From: Verrucomicrobiota bacterium
GTDB lineage: Bacteria; Verrucomicrobiota; Verrucomicrobiia; Limisphaerales; UBA1096
Length of the DNA: 64,000 nt
Assembly: GCA_030749225.1 (NCBI GenBank)
Contig: JASMKO010000013.1
Coordinates: 1-64,000 of the forward strand
Reading direction: 5' to 3'
Part shown: one piece after another, positions 26,501-33,779 of the stretch
Layout: the number at the start of each line of letters is the position of its first letter
Numbering within the stretch: position 1 is the stretch's first letter
Notes under the pieces: model-generated
Database searches by the model: none
What the model saw: only the letters and a program-made list of their open reading frames with translations
What the model was told of the DNA's origin: nothing
Made by a program: the position numbers and the translations under genes

Positions 26501-29500
26501 CAAGCCGGCGATCTTGTCTGTGATGTCGCCCCCGGAGATCACGCAGTTGAGCCAGTCGCTTACCCTCATCGAGGGGGAAAGTGTCGAGTTGACCGTCACG
26601 GCAGATGGCAGTGAGCCGTTGGCCTACCAGTGGAGCAAGGGCGGCGAAGCGATCGACGGAGCCACCGGCCCGAGGCTGGCCCTCGCTGACGTGACTGCTT
26701 CTGATGCGGGTGATTTTACGGTAGCAGTGAGCAACGCTGCCGGCGAGGCAGAGTCGGAGGTCGTGACGGTCAAGGTGATCGAGCCGATCAGGATCGTGAC
26801 GCAGCCGGAGGGAGGCAGCGCCATTGTCGGCGATACCGTGACGCTGGAGGTGGTGGTCGAGGGCACTGAACCAATCAGTTATTATTGGTATCATGATGGC
26901 GAGTTGGTTGAGGGCGCCACGGAGAGCATCCTGCGCTTGGCCAAGTCACAGGAAGCAGACTCGGGAAGTTACAATGTTATCGTGCAAAACCGAGGCGGCA
27001 CGGCGATTAGTGACATTGCCGAACTGATAGTGCTGGTGCCACCGCAGATCACACAGTTGACAGAATCGCTGACGGTGATCGAGGGGGAGGGTGTCGAGTT
27101 GAGTGTCACGGTGGTTGGCAGCGAGCCGTTGGCCTACCAGTGGAGCAAGGGCGACGATGTGATCGAAGGGGCGACTGCTCCGGCACTACGCTTGGCCAAG
27201 GCGACACCGACAGATGCGGGGGGGTACTCGGTGATGGTGACCAACTCCGCCGGCCAAGCAGAGTCGGAGGTCGTGACGGTCAAGGTGATCGAGCCGCTGA
27301 GGATTGTGACGCAGCCAGAGAGCGCCACCGCTATCCTCGGGGAAACCTTGACCCTGCAGGTGGTGGTTAGGGGCACCGAACCGATCACCTACGCCTGGTA
27401 TCACGACGGCGAACCGGTCGAGGGCGGCACGGAGGGGATATTGCGCTTGGCAAATGTTCAGGCTGCGGACGCGGGCGGGTATCACCTTGTTGCATCCAAT
27501 TCTGCCGGCACCGCTAAAAGCAGGATCGCCGGGTTGGTGGTGCTGCTGCCGCCGAAGATCACGCAGTTGACTGAGTCACTGTCCGTGATGGAACGGGACA
27601 GCGTTGAGCTGAGTGTCACGACGGTTGGCAGTGAGCCGTTGACCTATCAATGGAGCAAGGACGGCAGTGAACTGGAGGGGGCAACCTCCCCGGTACTCCC
27701 ATTGGTCAGGGTGGCACCCGCCGCCGCGGGGGATTATTCAGTAGCCGTCAGCAACGCTGCCGGCGAGGCGGTGTCTGATGCCATATCAGTGAACGTTATT
27801 GAGCCGGTACAGATCATGATCCAGCCGGAGGGAACGACCACCACTCTCGGGGAGACCGTCACCCTGCAGATCGTTGCGGAGGGTACCGAGCCGATCAACT
27901 ATTTTTGGCTGCACAACGGAAAACCGGTCGAAGGCGGCAAACATAACACTTTGGAACTGACGGAACTTGAGGCCGAGGACTCTGGACAATATGTTGTGAT
28001 GGTCAGCAACATCGGTGGCCAGGTAACGAGCAAGTCGGCGTTGCTTTCTGTGGAACTGCCCGAGGGAGCTTATTTGGTCGAAGATTTTGATCAGTTAACA
28101 CTGGGTCCGTGGGTTTCGGACAGTCAATCGGGTGATGGCACAGACTGGACTGCAGCACCTCCAACCGACTGGATGATGGTGCGTGGCGAGGATCATGGGC
28201 CTACCAGTGGCACTGATAACGGTGTGGTAGAATTTGACGGCTGGACATTTTTGGATCCGGTTTCATGGCAGAAGACCGCCGGCCCGGAACGGGATCAGTT
28301 TACTAAAGGCAGCGGCTTGATTGCTGTCGCCGACTCGGAACAGTATGCAGAAAATATTGAAGCTAATTTTAATGCATCGTTGAAAACTCCGGTGATTGAC
28401 ATCGCCGATGCACAGGCCGGTTCACTCGTCCTGACCTACGACTCCAGTTGGCGGCAAATGCAGCGGAAGCGGGTACTTGCATCGTTCGAGGAGGACTTCG
28501 AAGGGGACGACGTGGGCGAAGGGGTCACCATTGCCGGCTCGGCCGTCCAGGCCATGCAGTTTATGAGAACGGGGGGCGCTTGGCCGTGGCTGAAACTCTT
28601 CGGCATCCTCAAGATTACAGAAGATGTTTATTCGCAGAGCGGCGGTATGTTGATTGGTGATTTTTCGAATGGCGCAGCGTTTAACGAATTCGAAATCAGC
28701 TTTCGGTTGTTCATGGGCAGGGGCACCCGACGCCCGGCGGACGGTTTGAGTGTGAGCATCGGAAATAACCTGCCGACTTTGGCTTATCCGGCGGAGGAGG
28801 GTGCTCCCGATGCGGCCTTCCGGGTTTGCTTTGATGCCTGGGACTCGGGCGGAGGCGAGGCACCTGCAATCGAGATTTTTAACGGTAAAAAATCCATTGC
28901 CATTCAGAAGTTTCACGGGCAATCCGGCGCTTCCGACAGTGAGAAATTTGTCAAGGAAGACGGTGAATTTCTGATGATGTGGCACAACTCGCAATGGACT
29001 GATGTCAACATCCGGGTTGCGGATGGATTGGCGACTGTCAACTTCCGTGGCTATGACGTGATCAAGAACGCGCCAATCGACCTGTCCCCAATTGAGGCTG
29101 CACAGTTCCTGTTTGCCGCACGCACTGGTGGCGCCCACCAGAAACATTATATCGATGATATAAAGATCAAGCTGTTTGACTCGTCCAGTTCACGGGTCAC
29201 TGTGGCTTATGATGGCGGCGAGCCGGTCACCCTGCTCGAGCTCAATTCACAGACTCCAACTTTTTATAATGAAACTATCTCGTTGAAACTGAACAACCCT
29301 GTGGGGGCGAAGTCAGCCGTCGTGGCTTGGGATTACGAGGGTTATGACAACTGGTGGGCAGTCGATAATATTACCGTGGCTGCTGACATTGAGCCGGAGC
29401 CGACCCTTTCCGGCTTGGCCACGGACAAGGATCGCTATCTCATCGGTGAACCGGTCACGGTGAATTTCAGCGATGGCCCCGGCAATCCACGGGATTGGAT

Positions 29501-30176
29501 CGGTATCTATCGCTTGGACATGAATCCCGGCGAGCAGGGCAGCTTGGCCTGGGTGTATGTCAACGGAAGCAGCACGGCAGGCGAAGGTTTTTCCGACGGC
29601 TCCTTGACCTTCACCAACAGGCTGCCGGCGGGGGATTACGTGGCGCGCTACTTCAAGAACGACGGCTACAACCAGCTTTCCAATGCGGCGGCTTTCATGG
29701 TGGTTCATCCTCCTGGGGTGGCCACCAGCAAGCTGAACTACGACCCGGGAGAAGCCATCACAGTCAATTTTAGCAATGGCTCCGGAAACCCGGGTGACTG
29801 GATCAGCCTCATGCCACGCGGTGAGACCAGCAGCATCGACTGGGCATACGTTGGTGGGACCCGAACCCCCAGTGACGGCTTGGCAAACGGCAGCGTGACC
29901 TTTGCTGCCGGGCTGCTTGCGGGTCAATACCGCGTGCAGTTTCTTTCGAAAGATGGCTACCGATCACTGGCATCGACCGAATTCACTGTCGCTGGACAGG
30001 TCACGCCTCCTCCGCTTGGCTTCGGCAACAACGGAGACGGTACGATCACACTCACCTTTGAGGGCCGCCTGCAAACCGCACCGACCATCCACGGCCCGTG
30101 GCAGGATATGGACGCCAAAAGCCCGGTCACACTGCGCACCAACCAGAAGAAGTTGTTCACCCGCTCGGTGAAGTAA
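17526..30176 (+). CDS. Giant secreted multi-Ig protein with LamG, NHL-propeller and jelly-roll modules
   Basis: 4216 residues from the ATG at 17526 (signal peptide MNPRNHFFVMTLVVGCALFC); a TTG at 17457 is less likely. Order: LamG-type domain (about 29-239); cysteine-poor Ig-like repeats marked by a YxW core (27 counted, such as SYQWSKGG and SYEWYH) and DAGxYxVxVSN; a second LamG (about 1104-1349); a jelly-roll ending DWWWAIDNLVVF (about 1422-1655); six 54-residue NHL blades (about 1949-2268); more Ig repeats; a second jelly-roll interrupted by a legume-lectin-like domain (about 3514-3955); two domains with GNPRDWIGIY/GNPGDWISLM; and a C-terminal module (TAPTIHGPWQDM to KKLFTRSVK). The middle modules are inserted inside Ig repeats. 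Probably a surface or extracellular adhesin/glycan-binding protein; target unknown. Confidence 0.9.
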   Translation: MNPRNHFFVMTLVVGCALFCPDAVAGPDYDKVGLLLPFDESHGATSATDISRSGHVPVFNGNTKISAGRSKYGGTSCYFDGKGDYLTIAESEDWNLGTGDFTIEFWVLRTGVSQYEGILGENAKSWNSGVPVIVIYNTKILITEGKIGNKTQASTSFVANTWYHVAFSRGGGYMRLFVNGKLEDFKEDTHAYDFNELRIGRYNVGSDYDFGGYLDDLRITKGLARYSSNFELPEAMKGDALPNIALLTEPTTVAEGASVELLVTAVGAPPISYQWSKGGVEISGATQSILNLTDVALSTAGDYRVAVSNGLGEAVSEAITVTVLQPAGIDVQPVGGGANRGGSLTLEVVASGSEPISYQWHHGGVPIDGATGSTLRLTNLKTRDMGGYHVVVSNPVGEQTSETVNLSMVPTITKLTESMNPVRGTNVELSVGATGTEPMNYQWYHAGTLIEDATATTLFLNDFQANETGDYHVTVSNAGGTVTSDMVTLLMPPAITRLTDDIYVIEGDTLKLNVTPVGTPPFTYFWSHNESSLENDIQNSELMVEGVKPSDAGTYSVVVEGQVGEPVTVNITVAVLQPASIITQPIGGEPVFGESFSFEVIATGTEPIIYEWYHGGALLEEVTGSTLQLTDLESADSGEYYVVVSNERTTDSGETVSLGKETSDTVSLTVVVPPENVQIAGSMESGLNQLSATAEVTADEEEPKTYSWSESGVLAEGDTMVLTATAAGTEPFVYAWNHDGRKFDGESTESLRLAKVDDSVSGEYQVEVANDAGVETSDPMMLEVKPAGTIVELAGAIGMAEGGNVELSVTAVGAGTLSYQWSKDGATIDGATNPGYAVENVDQAAVGEYKLTVKRDQTLLGTAEITVDLLEPPVIVTQPVGGRADMGGTFTFEVIATGTEPMSYEWYFDGEAVEGGTGSTLNLTDLEEANAGDYYVTVSNAVGTKTSDTVTLGVNISPSIAALAKLVDGAAIGLSVAAVITGDEEEPTTTRWEEEAAILVGDNVGLTVTATGTEPITYQWHYGEEVVEDVTGGTLRLADVQVADSGYYHVVASNRLGEAISEVITLSVVTPPAITEVIGTISVLGGNSVELSVAATDANEAPSDIVNYFDNDLVAYYPLEDGNGLTVSDVKGENDGTLNGNVTWSIGKFNGGLEFNRTAADGSLTGPTYENGWVSVDGLLDGIGASGLLNDNDSYTFSAWAKWAPPAGGSATWGYVIWGSNTTPSEAGNVMRVGVNNDAKTLFTHGNRDLGAFDWTDQDWHLYTITFGPDGKADFYVDGNILISKDDDPDVDRERPWSSAGLFQFGMELERNLATDGWSGKLDELAIWKRELSSQDISKLFNNGSGIQLGSFGYQWSRNGELIDGATAPTLDLGVVGDSVQDEYKVEVTKAGELVGLAVINVTTAEPVIIVTQPGGGSADGVTVYYETFDDVKLGPNVDERLSRKKAWTRTGPKGWLVDRSGVPGNSEDHVGYVADKDEDGYPDNDGVSEWAGWSFANYKWWVKTAGDQTRSQFTLAKNVVAVADPDEWDDKPHARSAANGWYKTLLKTPKIDVSGIIAGTLSARFHSSWRPEFDGNYHQEGYILASYDGAEPVEILTWVSDRGSPNYHGNNQNEVVTLPLNNPDGAKNLQLSFGMREAGNDWWWAIDNLVVFGGAIASASADLGGSISFEVVADGTEPISYQWYRDGAAIEGGTGSILALTDLEAGDAGNYYVDVSNAANKVTSEMVSLTVHLPPTITGLFESAGGGIDLIAMAVVGDGDGDEPTIQQWSQNGTWVAGDHFELAATVTGAEPISYQWYFDGQPKLGQTDNPLRLPALSVEDSGEYHVVASNRLGRDTSEMFNLILTATRTVTEVTGSIDVIEGESVELSVTAFGGGALAYQWSRDNVVLEGATSPTYNLGNFKSTAAGNYTLAVSEGPVLVGSAEIAVAMVEPVTIVKQPGDKSDYPVSTLAGSGFKGSIDGNGVEAQFDGLRDIALDSSGNVYVADVGNHKIRKITPEGVVSTLAGSGSKGSIDGPGADAQFSMPNGIALDSSGNIYVTDLINHKIRKITPEGVVSTLAGSGASGSADGPGADAQFYWPRGIALDSSGNVYVADMHNNKIRKITPEGLVSTLAGSGSAGSADGLGADAQFSVPLGMALDSSENVYVADAINNKIRKITPEGLVSTLAGSGAAGSADGLGADAQFSFPWGVTLDSFENVYVADVGNHKIRKITPEGVVTTLAGSGSKGSADGPGGDAQFAYPSGIALDSSGNIYVADTINNKIRKIIPGGRSASADLGTTISIEVVATGAEPISYEWYHMGVLVAGANGSTLQLTNLEEEDAGGYHVVVSNIAGSVTSDTAVLKVELPPTITQLNTSSNADRLDLAATAEVTGEELLTYEWGQNGPILAGGDIELTPTVAGAEPMDYQWYFNGEIEVGKIDNPLRLPKVGVEVSGEYYVVAKNRLGEYTSETITLEVKPSTTITELAGSLSVYEGETIELSVTASGMTPLSYQWSFGGMEIDGATSAALSLNGIEADAAGDYKLAISHDGRLVGEAVITIVIPAARIKEQPVDVSKFEGQHHTFSVVAEGTEPITYKWYHSDSLIEEVTGSTLELKNLTAEEAGSYHVIVSNEELPWGGEETSNPVMLTVLIDIEIELAKSKLPETVEGNWQWALEGGSVNLSATAVGTPPLTYQWKKDGEAILGGTTPTITLDNIEPADAGKYKVTVTSTSPAHIQSDFEVQKESEVPIEVMVITPTTAQPAKIILQPEAVSLTIGETAELSVSVEGSAPISYQWYYADELIEDGTERILSIPDVQKANAGEYHVVVSNEGFPWGATETSDTATLTITAPPVIMKLTESMILSKGDTIELSVTAIGDEPLSYQWSLGGVAIEGATSVVLTLADATQSDVGDYTVTVSNAVSEVVSNVVSVTMPEPVRIVTQPQDVFVVAGASATMTVVVEGSEPIEYYWMHDAKWVDGGRGSTLSLSNLQAADFGAYNVLVRNSTGIEISKPAILSVMSPPEITQLSQSLTLIEGESVELTVTADGSEPLAYQWSKGGEAIDGATGPRLALADVTASDAGDFTVAVSNAAGEAESEVVTVKVIEPIRIVTQPEGGSAIVGDTVTLEVVVEGTEPISYYWYHDGELVEGATESILRLAKSQEADSGSYNVIVQNRGGTAISDIAELIVLVPPQITQLTESLTVIEGEGVELSVTVVGSEPLAYQWSKGDDVIEGATAPALRLAKATPTDAGGYSVMVTNSAGQAESEVVTVKVIEPLRIVTQPESATAILGETLTLQVVVRGTEPITYAWYHDGEPVEGGTEGILRLANVQAADAGGYHLVASNSAGTAKSRIAGLVVLLPPKITQLTESLSVMERDSVELSVTTVGSEPLTYQWSKDGSELEGATSPVLPLVRVAPAAAGDYSVAVSNAAGEAVSDAISVNVIEPVQIMIQPEGTTTTLGETVTLQIVAEGTEPINYFWLHNGKPVEGGKHNTLELTELEAEDSGQYVVMVSNIGGQVTSKSALLSVELPEGAYLVEDFDQLTLGPWVSDSQSGDGTDWTAAPPTDWMMVRGEDHGPTSGTDNGVVEFDGWTFLDPVSWQKTAGPERDQFTKGSGLIAVADSEQYAENIEANFNASLKTPVIDIADAQAGSLVLTYDSSWRQMQRKRVLASFEEDFEGDDVGEGVTIAGSAVQAMQFMRTGGAWPWLKLFGILKITEDVYSQSGGMLIGDFSNGAAFNEFEISFRLFMGRGTRRPADGLSVSIGNNLPTLAYPAEEGAPDAAFRVCFDAWDSGGGEAPAIEIFNGKKSIAIQKFHGQSGASDSEKFVKEDGEFLMMWHNSQWTDVNIRVADGLATVNFRGYDVIKNAPIDLSPIEAAQFLFAARTGGAHQKHYIDDIKIKLFDSSSSRVTVAYDGGEPVTLLELNSQTPTFYNETISLKLNNPVGAKSAVVAWDYEGYDNWWAVDNITVAADIEPEPTLSGLATDKDRYLIGEPVTVNFSDGPGNPRDWIGIYRLDMNPGEQGSLAWVYVNGSSTAGEGFSDGSLTFTNRLPAGDYVARYFKNDGYNQLSNAAAFMVVHPPGVATSKLNYDPGEAITVNFSNGSGNPGDWISLMPRGETSSIDWAYVGGTRTPSDGLANGSVTFAAGLLAGQYRVQFLSKDGYRSLASTEFTVAGQVTPPPLGFGNNGDGTITLTFEGRLQTAPTIHGPWQDMDAKSPVTLRTNQKKLFTRSVK
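23370..24329 (+). repeat. Six tandem 162-bp NHL-blade repeats
   Basis: Six direct repeats of about 162 bp, each encoding a blade beginning VSTLAGSG and ending HKIRKITPEG. The copies are very similar as DNA: units 4 and 5 share long identical runs (for example both have GCCGATGGCTTAGGGGC). Together they would close one six-bladed propeller. The similarity at silent positions implies recent duplication or gene conversion. Confidence 0.85.
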
Positions 30177-30189
30177 TCCCAGCCAGTTT

Positions 30190-30205
30190 GGCCAAGCGCT
30201 TGGCC
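30190..30205. terminator. Inverted repeat between convergent genes, possible bidirectional terminator
   Basis: GGCCAAGCGCTTGGCC is a perfect 16-bp inverted repeat lying between the stop of the giant gene (30176) and that of the ankyrin lipoprotein (30206). It is followed on the plus strand by TTATTT. It is built from two half-sites of the CTTGGCCAAG motif in outward order, so it may be motif-derived. Function as a terminator is inferred. Confidence 0.35.
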
Positions 30206-30727
30206 TTATTTGCCTTCAGCCTTTAATTCCCCGCCCGTCTTTGCACCGTGTTTGCGGAGGGTGTTGGCGGCCTCGGTGCGGTTCCAGGAGACTGCCCAGT
30301 CGAGTGGGGTGTCCCCTTTTTCATCCGGGACGTCGGTGTCCGCGCCATTAGTGAGCAGCAGCTTGATGACATAGGCGTGGTTGTTCGCGGTTGCAAGGTG
30401 CAACGCGGTTTGGCCAAGGTTGTCCTTGGCGTTCAGTTTCGTTCCGGTGGCGATGTGCAGTTCGATTTCCTTTCGGTCCCCCTTGGCTGCCGCGGTCCAG
30501 AGGCTCATGGAAGGCGGCAGGGCGACCGCAGCCGGAGCGTTGGCATCGGGGGTGGGGGCAGCTAACTCAAGCTCGGTCAACCGGGACTCCAGATTGGACA
30601 CCCTCGTTTTGAGTTCATCAACCTCCGGCTGAAGATTCGGGGTGGTCGGTTCATCGTGAGTGTGTGTTCTACCGCTGCACCCGATCAAGAGTGCCACAGC
30701 CAGTGTTGCGGACAGGATGTTTTTCAT
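30206..30727 (-). CDS. Ankyrin-repeat lipoprotein
   Basis: The signal peptide MKNILSATLAVALLIGCSGR has a lipobox (IGCS). A short coiled-coil-like stretch (VDELKTRVSNLESRLTELEL) precedes three ankyrin repeats (MSLWTAAAKGDRKEIELHIA, GQTALHLATANNHAYVIKLL, KGDTPLDWAVSWN). The tail LRKHGAKTGGELKAEGK is the family signature shared with 2847, 31446 and 42789. The ATG at 30727 overlaps the DUF1080 stop by 4 bp (ATGA, 30724-30727), so translation is probably coupled; the much longer upstream reading of the same frame is not credible. Likely a membrane-anchored binding protein; partner unknown. Confidence 0.88.
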   Translation of the reverse strand: MKNILSATLAVALLIGCSGRTHTHDEPTTPNLQPEVDELKTRVSNLESRLTELELAAPTPDANAPAAVALPPSMSLWTAAAKGDRKEIELHIATGTKLNAKDNLGQTALHLATANNHAYVIKLLLTNGADTDVPDEKGDTPLDWAVSWNRTEAANTLRKHGAKTGGELKAEGK

Positions 30728-31449
30728 TTTTCTTTTATGCTTTTTTTCGTGTTGCCTTTTGGCAGGTCGGCTTTTTTCCAGGTCGGCGCGTTGGGTGTGG
30801 GGGGCAGCGTCTGGATGGTGACATCCTTGAATTGCACCACCGTTTTGCCATTGCCGTGGACCTGCAGGCCAATCTGGCCGTCCTGCGGGATGTCCGGCTC
30901 CGACTCGGTGTAGTCGAGGGCCGCCACGCCGTTGATCCACGATCGGATGCGCCCGCCCTCGGCGCGGATGCGGTAGTCGTTCCAGCCGTCCGGCTTGACG
31001 GCGCGGCGGACGGCCTCCGCATCGATCAGTTCGCCAATCACCTTTCGGCGGCGCGACTCGTCATACAGCTTGCCCCACCAGTCCCGGCCGGCATCCGCCT
31101 GGTAGCCGATCATCTCGTGGCTGCCGGGAATCCGCACGCTACGAATCTGGATGCCGGAATTGACGAATCCCTCAGTCCCAGTGATGCGAATTTTCAGCCG
31201 CAACTCGAAATTGTGGAACGACTGCCTCGAGGCGAGGAAGGAATTGTGCGGCACCTTCTCCGTCAGCGAGCCGGCGGTGATGGCCCCGTCCTCCACCCGC
31301 CAAAGCCGCTGCTCACCCTCGAGCACCTCCCATCCTTCAAGTGATTTGCCGTCAAAAAGCGGCTTGTGCGAATCGTTGCCGTTCGCCACCGGGGCAGCGA
31401 GCCACCCCAGCGCAACGGTACCTATGGTTGCAGTTAGTAGTTTTTTCAT
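30724..31449 (-). CDS. Secreted DUF1080 (3-keto-disaccharide hydrolase-like) protein
   Basis: A signal peptide (MKKLLTATIGTVALGWLAAP) precedes a single concanavalin-like DUF1080 domain: KPLFDGKSLEGWEV, LWRVEDGAITAGS, FELRLKIRITG, NSGIQIRS, DGWNDYRIRAEGGRIRSWIN and GQIGLQVHG. Some family members have been described as hydrolysing 3-keto-glycosides, so a role after sugar oxidation is possible. 241 residues is the single-domain length. It overlaps ankyrin genes at both ends by 4 bp (31446-31449 and 30724-30727), so the three genes form one translationally coupled unit. The C-terminus is Lys-rich. Confidence 0.92.
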   Translation of the reverse strand: MKKLLTATIGTVALGWLAAPVANGNDSHKPLFDGKSLEGWEVLEGEQRLWRVEDGAITAGSLTEKVPHNSFLASRQSFHNFELRLKIRITGTEGFVNSGIQIRSVRIPGSHEMIGYQADAGRDWWGKLYDESRRRKVIGELIDAEAVRRAVKPDGWNDYRIRAEGGRIRSWINGVAALDYTESEPDIPQDGQIGLQVHGNGKTVVQFKDVTIQTLPPTPNAPTWKKADLPKGNTKKSIKEK

Positions 31450-31958
31450 TTGCCTTCAGCCTTCAATTCTTCACTCGTCTTGCCGCCGTGTTTGCGGAGA
31501 AGAACAATAGTCTCATTATTATTTGAGCTTCCATTAGATATAGCGAAATCAATGGGGGTTTCTTCATTTTCATCTCTAATACTTAATTTCGCCCCTTTTT
31601 TGATTAGCACTTCGCAGGTTTCCAATTTGGAATTCAAAGCGGCCCAGTGCAATGCAGTTCTGCCTTGATTGTTTAACGCATTCAAATCTGCCCCATTACT
31701 GATGAGAATCTCAACTGTGCCTTTATGACCATATTCAGCTGCCCACTGTAAAGCAGTCGCATTATATTGAATATCTCGCTCATCTATATCATTACCTTCG
31801 GCAAGAAGAACAATGACTTCCCCAGCATTCCCGACTCTGGCTGCTTCAGCCAAAGGGGATGAAGCTTGCATTATCATGTCACCTTTTATGCCCCCGTCAT
31901 TACTGGCGCAGCCCACCAACAGCATGGCTGCGATTGTTGTGATCGACGATCTACCCAT
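31446..31958 (-). CDS. Ankyrin-repeat lipoprotein (AT-rich gene)
   Basis: Signal peptide MGRSSITTIAAMLLVGCAS with lipobox VGCA. Three to four ankyrin repeats follow (SPLAEAARVGNAGEVIVLLA, ATALQWAAEYGHKGTVEILI, GRTALHWAALNSKLETCEVL, EETPIDFAISNGSSNN), then the shared tail LRKHGGKTSEELKAEGK. Start ATG 31958; the 32 codons upstream in frame lack coding character. The gene is clearly richer in A+T (about 36 % GC over 31501-31620) than the DUF1080 gene it overlaps, suggesting separate or recent origin. Part of the DNA coding the signal peptide is identical to that of the unrelated lipoprotein at 32192. First gene of a coupled trio. Confidence 0.88.
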   Translation of the reverse strand: MGRSSITTIAAMLLVGCASNDGGIKGDMIMQASSPLAEAARVGNAGEVIVLLAEGNDIDERDIQYNATALQWAAEYGHKGTVEILISNGADLNALNNQGRTALHWAALNSKLETCEVLIKKGAKLSIRDENEETPIDFAISNGSSNNNETIVLLRKHGGKTSEELKAEGK

Positions 31959-32191
31959 AAGTCTGAATGCCGCCAGACGGTAGCCGCCCGGTGCAGGCCA
32001 GGCAACGTCACATTTCCCCACACTGGCGGCAGCGGCTAGAGTCCGTCTTGCCAATCATCCCCGCTTGGCCAAGCGGGCGGCCCGAGGTTGAGGCAGCATG
32101 GGCCGTTTTTCACGCCGGAGGCGTGACAGCCATTAGCCGGTGGTTGAGCGTCAGTGACACCAGCGGTTCGCGGTCAAACGGGGAAAATCCT
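31959..32191. other. Intergenic region with palindrome and GC-rich hairpin
   Basis: 233 bases without a gene. It holds a 14-bp palindrome CGCTTGGCCAAGCG around 32064-32073, and a short perfect hairpin CACGCCGGAGGCGTG at 32111-32125 embedded in a GC-rich block (about 32095-32175) that looks like an intergenic repeat of PVC genomes. No promoter or terminator could be assigned with confidence. Confidence 0.4.
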
Positions 32192-32977
32192 TCACTCGAG
32201 TTCCATCTTGAGTTTGATGAATTCCAGTGTTTGGGCGTCTCGATGATTCACCAAAAGGGTTTCGGCGTTGAGCTGGGCCAAATCTTGCAATTCAAATTCC
32301 GCTTGGCCTGTGATTAACGAGTCACGCTCGAAGTGGCTATTGATCCGATAGAACGTCTTGCCGTGAGAATGGACTTGGAACTGGTCGGTGGTAGGCAGGT
32401 ATTCCAGGCCTTGGATTCCAAACGGAGATTTGAAGTCAATGGCATGGGTTTTGATGTGCCGAAAGGATGAGTCGAACTCCACGACTCGATCGAGATGTTC
32501 ATCGTCAAAAAAGGACTCTGCCACAAAAAAGTGACCTTCTCGGTGTGCAATTCCACCAGCGCAAACGGTGAAGTGTGGCCCCAGGTCGTGTTGCTCGATT
32601 AATGCGAGTGACTGGGCATCATAAACATGCACGTGATGTTGGGTTGAACCCGTCGGTTCACAACTGCTGACAGCTGCGTAAACACGGCCATTGACATAAA
32701 CGATACCTCCGTGATGCAACTCCAGTTTGGGCCCAGCTTTAACGAGTGTGCCGTCCAGTTGGTATTTGAACAATTGCTGCGTATTTTGAACGTAGGCATG
32801 TTTTCCATCCGTCGCGACTCCCTGCTGGCCATCGTCGCTTGGTATCTCCAATCGACTGGTGATCTGGAATCGAAGCGGTTCTTTCGCATGACTATTCGGC
32901 GGTGATACGGGTCGCTGCGTTATCGAACACCCCAACGACGCGATGGCTGCGATTGTTGTGATGAGGAGGCTTTTCAT
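32192..32977 (-). CDS. Lipoprotein with a propeller-like domain
   Basis: Signal peptide MKSLLITTIAAIASLGCS with lipobox LGCS; the ATG at 32977 avoids overlap with the upstream prepilin stop. The mature part (about 245 aa) has repeating hydrophobic strands with GVATDGKHAYVQNTQQLFKY, GGIVYVNGRVYAAVSSCEP, GGIAHREGHFFVAESF and QGLEYLPTTDQFQVHSHGKT, the pattern of a small beta-propeller of the NHL/YncE kind. I do not recognise a named family. Last gene of the likely operon running from the sulfatase at 36680. Substrate or ligand unknown. Confidence 0.7.
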   Translation of the reverse strand: MKSLLITTIAAIASLGCSITQRPVSPPNSHAKEPLRFQITSRLEIPSDDGQQGVATDGKHAYVQNTQQLFKYQLDGTLVKAGPKLELHHGGIVYVNGRVYAAVSSCEPTGSTQHHVHVYDAQSLALIEQHDLGPHFTVCAGGIAHREGHFFVAESFFDDEHLDRVVEFDSSFRHIKTHAIDFKSPFGIQGLEYLPTTDQFQVHSHGKTFYRINSHFERDSLITGQAEFELQDLAQLNAETLLVNHRDAQTLEFIKLKMELE

Positions 32978-32993
32978 GGGGCGATCAGTATCA

Positions 32994-33779
32994 TCAATCC
33001 CCATATTTTTGATGCCATTTTAACGACCAAAGATCATTCAATTGGATGAGTTGAGCATGGCCGTCTGAAAACACGACGTTGATGGCGCCGGGCAATTTTC
33101 GGTTTTTACTTGTTGCTCGAAACTCCTCCCCTGGCGAGACGCTTCCATGTCTGGTGAGGGTGATTCTGGAAAACCCCACATTTTCTGTGCTGCCTCTGGA
33201 CAGGCTTGAAGCCGGACTCTGTTTGACCATGGGCCATTGGTTGCGCCACATGGCATCACAAAATAGTGGCGTGCGCGAGGAAGTCAGAACATCGCTGTCC
33301 TTGAGGAAGGCCAAATCTCTGGCCATCCCGTGCTGTGTTACCCAGCTTTGAGGCCAATCCCCGGCATAAGTCCATCCATTCAACCCATAGCTCCCGGCCC
33401 AAGGTTTGCCCGTGCGCCCGTTTATACCCTTGTTCGACCACGCCCTTGTCGCGGTTCCCTCTGTTCCGAGTTTCGACGGATCGACGGGAGCCACGGGGCA
33501 AATTCGTATCTCGTCCACCTTGGAGTAGTTTTTGCTTAACTGATCCAGCCAGACGTATTGGCGGGTGGGTGATTCAAACGGCAGCATACTTCCCGTATCA
33601 TTGGTGTATAATTTGTGAGCCAGGCCAAGCTGCTTGAGATTGGAGACACATTTGATTCCCTTGACCTTTAGCTTCGCGCGACTCAGGGCTGGCAATAACA
33701 GGGAAGCCAGAATCGCAATGATGGCGATCACGACCAATAGTTCAATAAGAGTAAACCCTAGGCTTGGTTTTGTTTTCAT
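32994..33779 (-). CDS. Prepilin-type protein (type II secretion G-like, H-X9-DG group)
   Basis: The start [20 protein letters not shown] carries the type IV prepilin cleavage/methylation motif (cut after Gly, Glu at +5) followed by a long hydrophobic helix. The globular part contains [18 protein letters not shown] and ends with the PVC-type [15 protein letters not shown]. Such proteins are present in dozens per PVC genome, usually without an adjacent secretion system; pseudopilin function is assumed, not proven. Start ATG 33779 overlaps the upstream phosphatase-like gene by 4 bp (33776-33779). The earlier in-frame start lacks coding character. Confidence 0.93.
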   Translation of the reverse strand: MKTKPSLGFTLIELLVVIAIIAILASLLLPALSRAKLKVKGIKCVSNLKQLGLAHKLYTNDTGSMLPFESPTRQYVWLDQLSKNYSKVDEIRICPVAPVDPSKLGTEGTATRAWSNKGINGRTGKPWAGSYGLNGWTYAGDWPQSWVTQHGMARDLAFLKDSDVLTSSRTPLFCDAMWRNQWPMVKQSPASSLSRGSTENVGFSRITLTRHGSVSPGEEFRATSKNRKLPGAINVVFSDGHAQLIQLNDLWSLKWHQKYGD

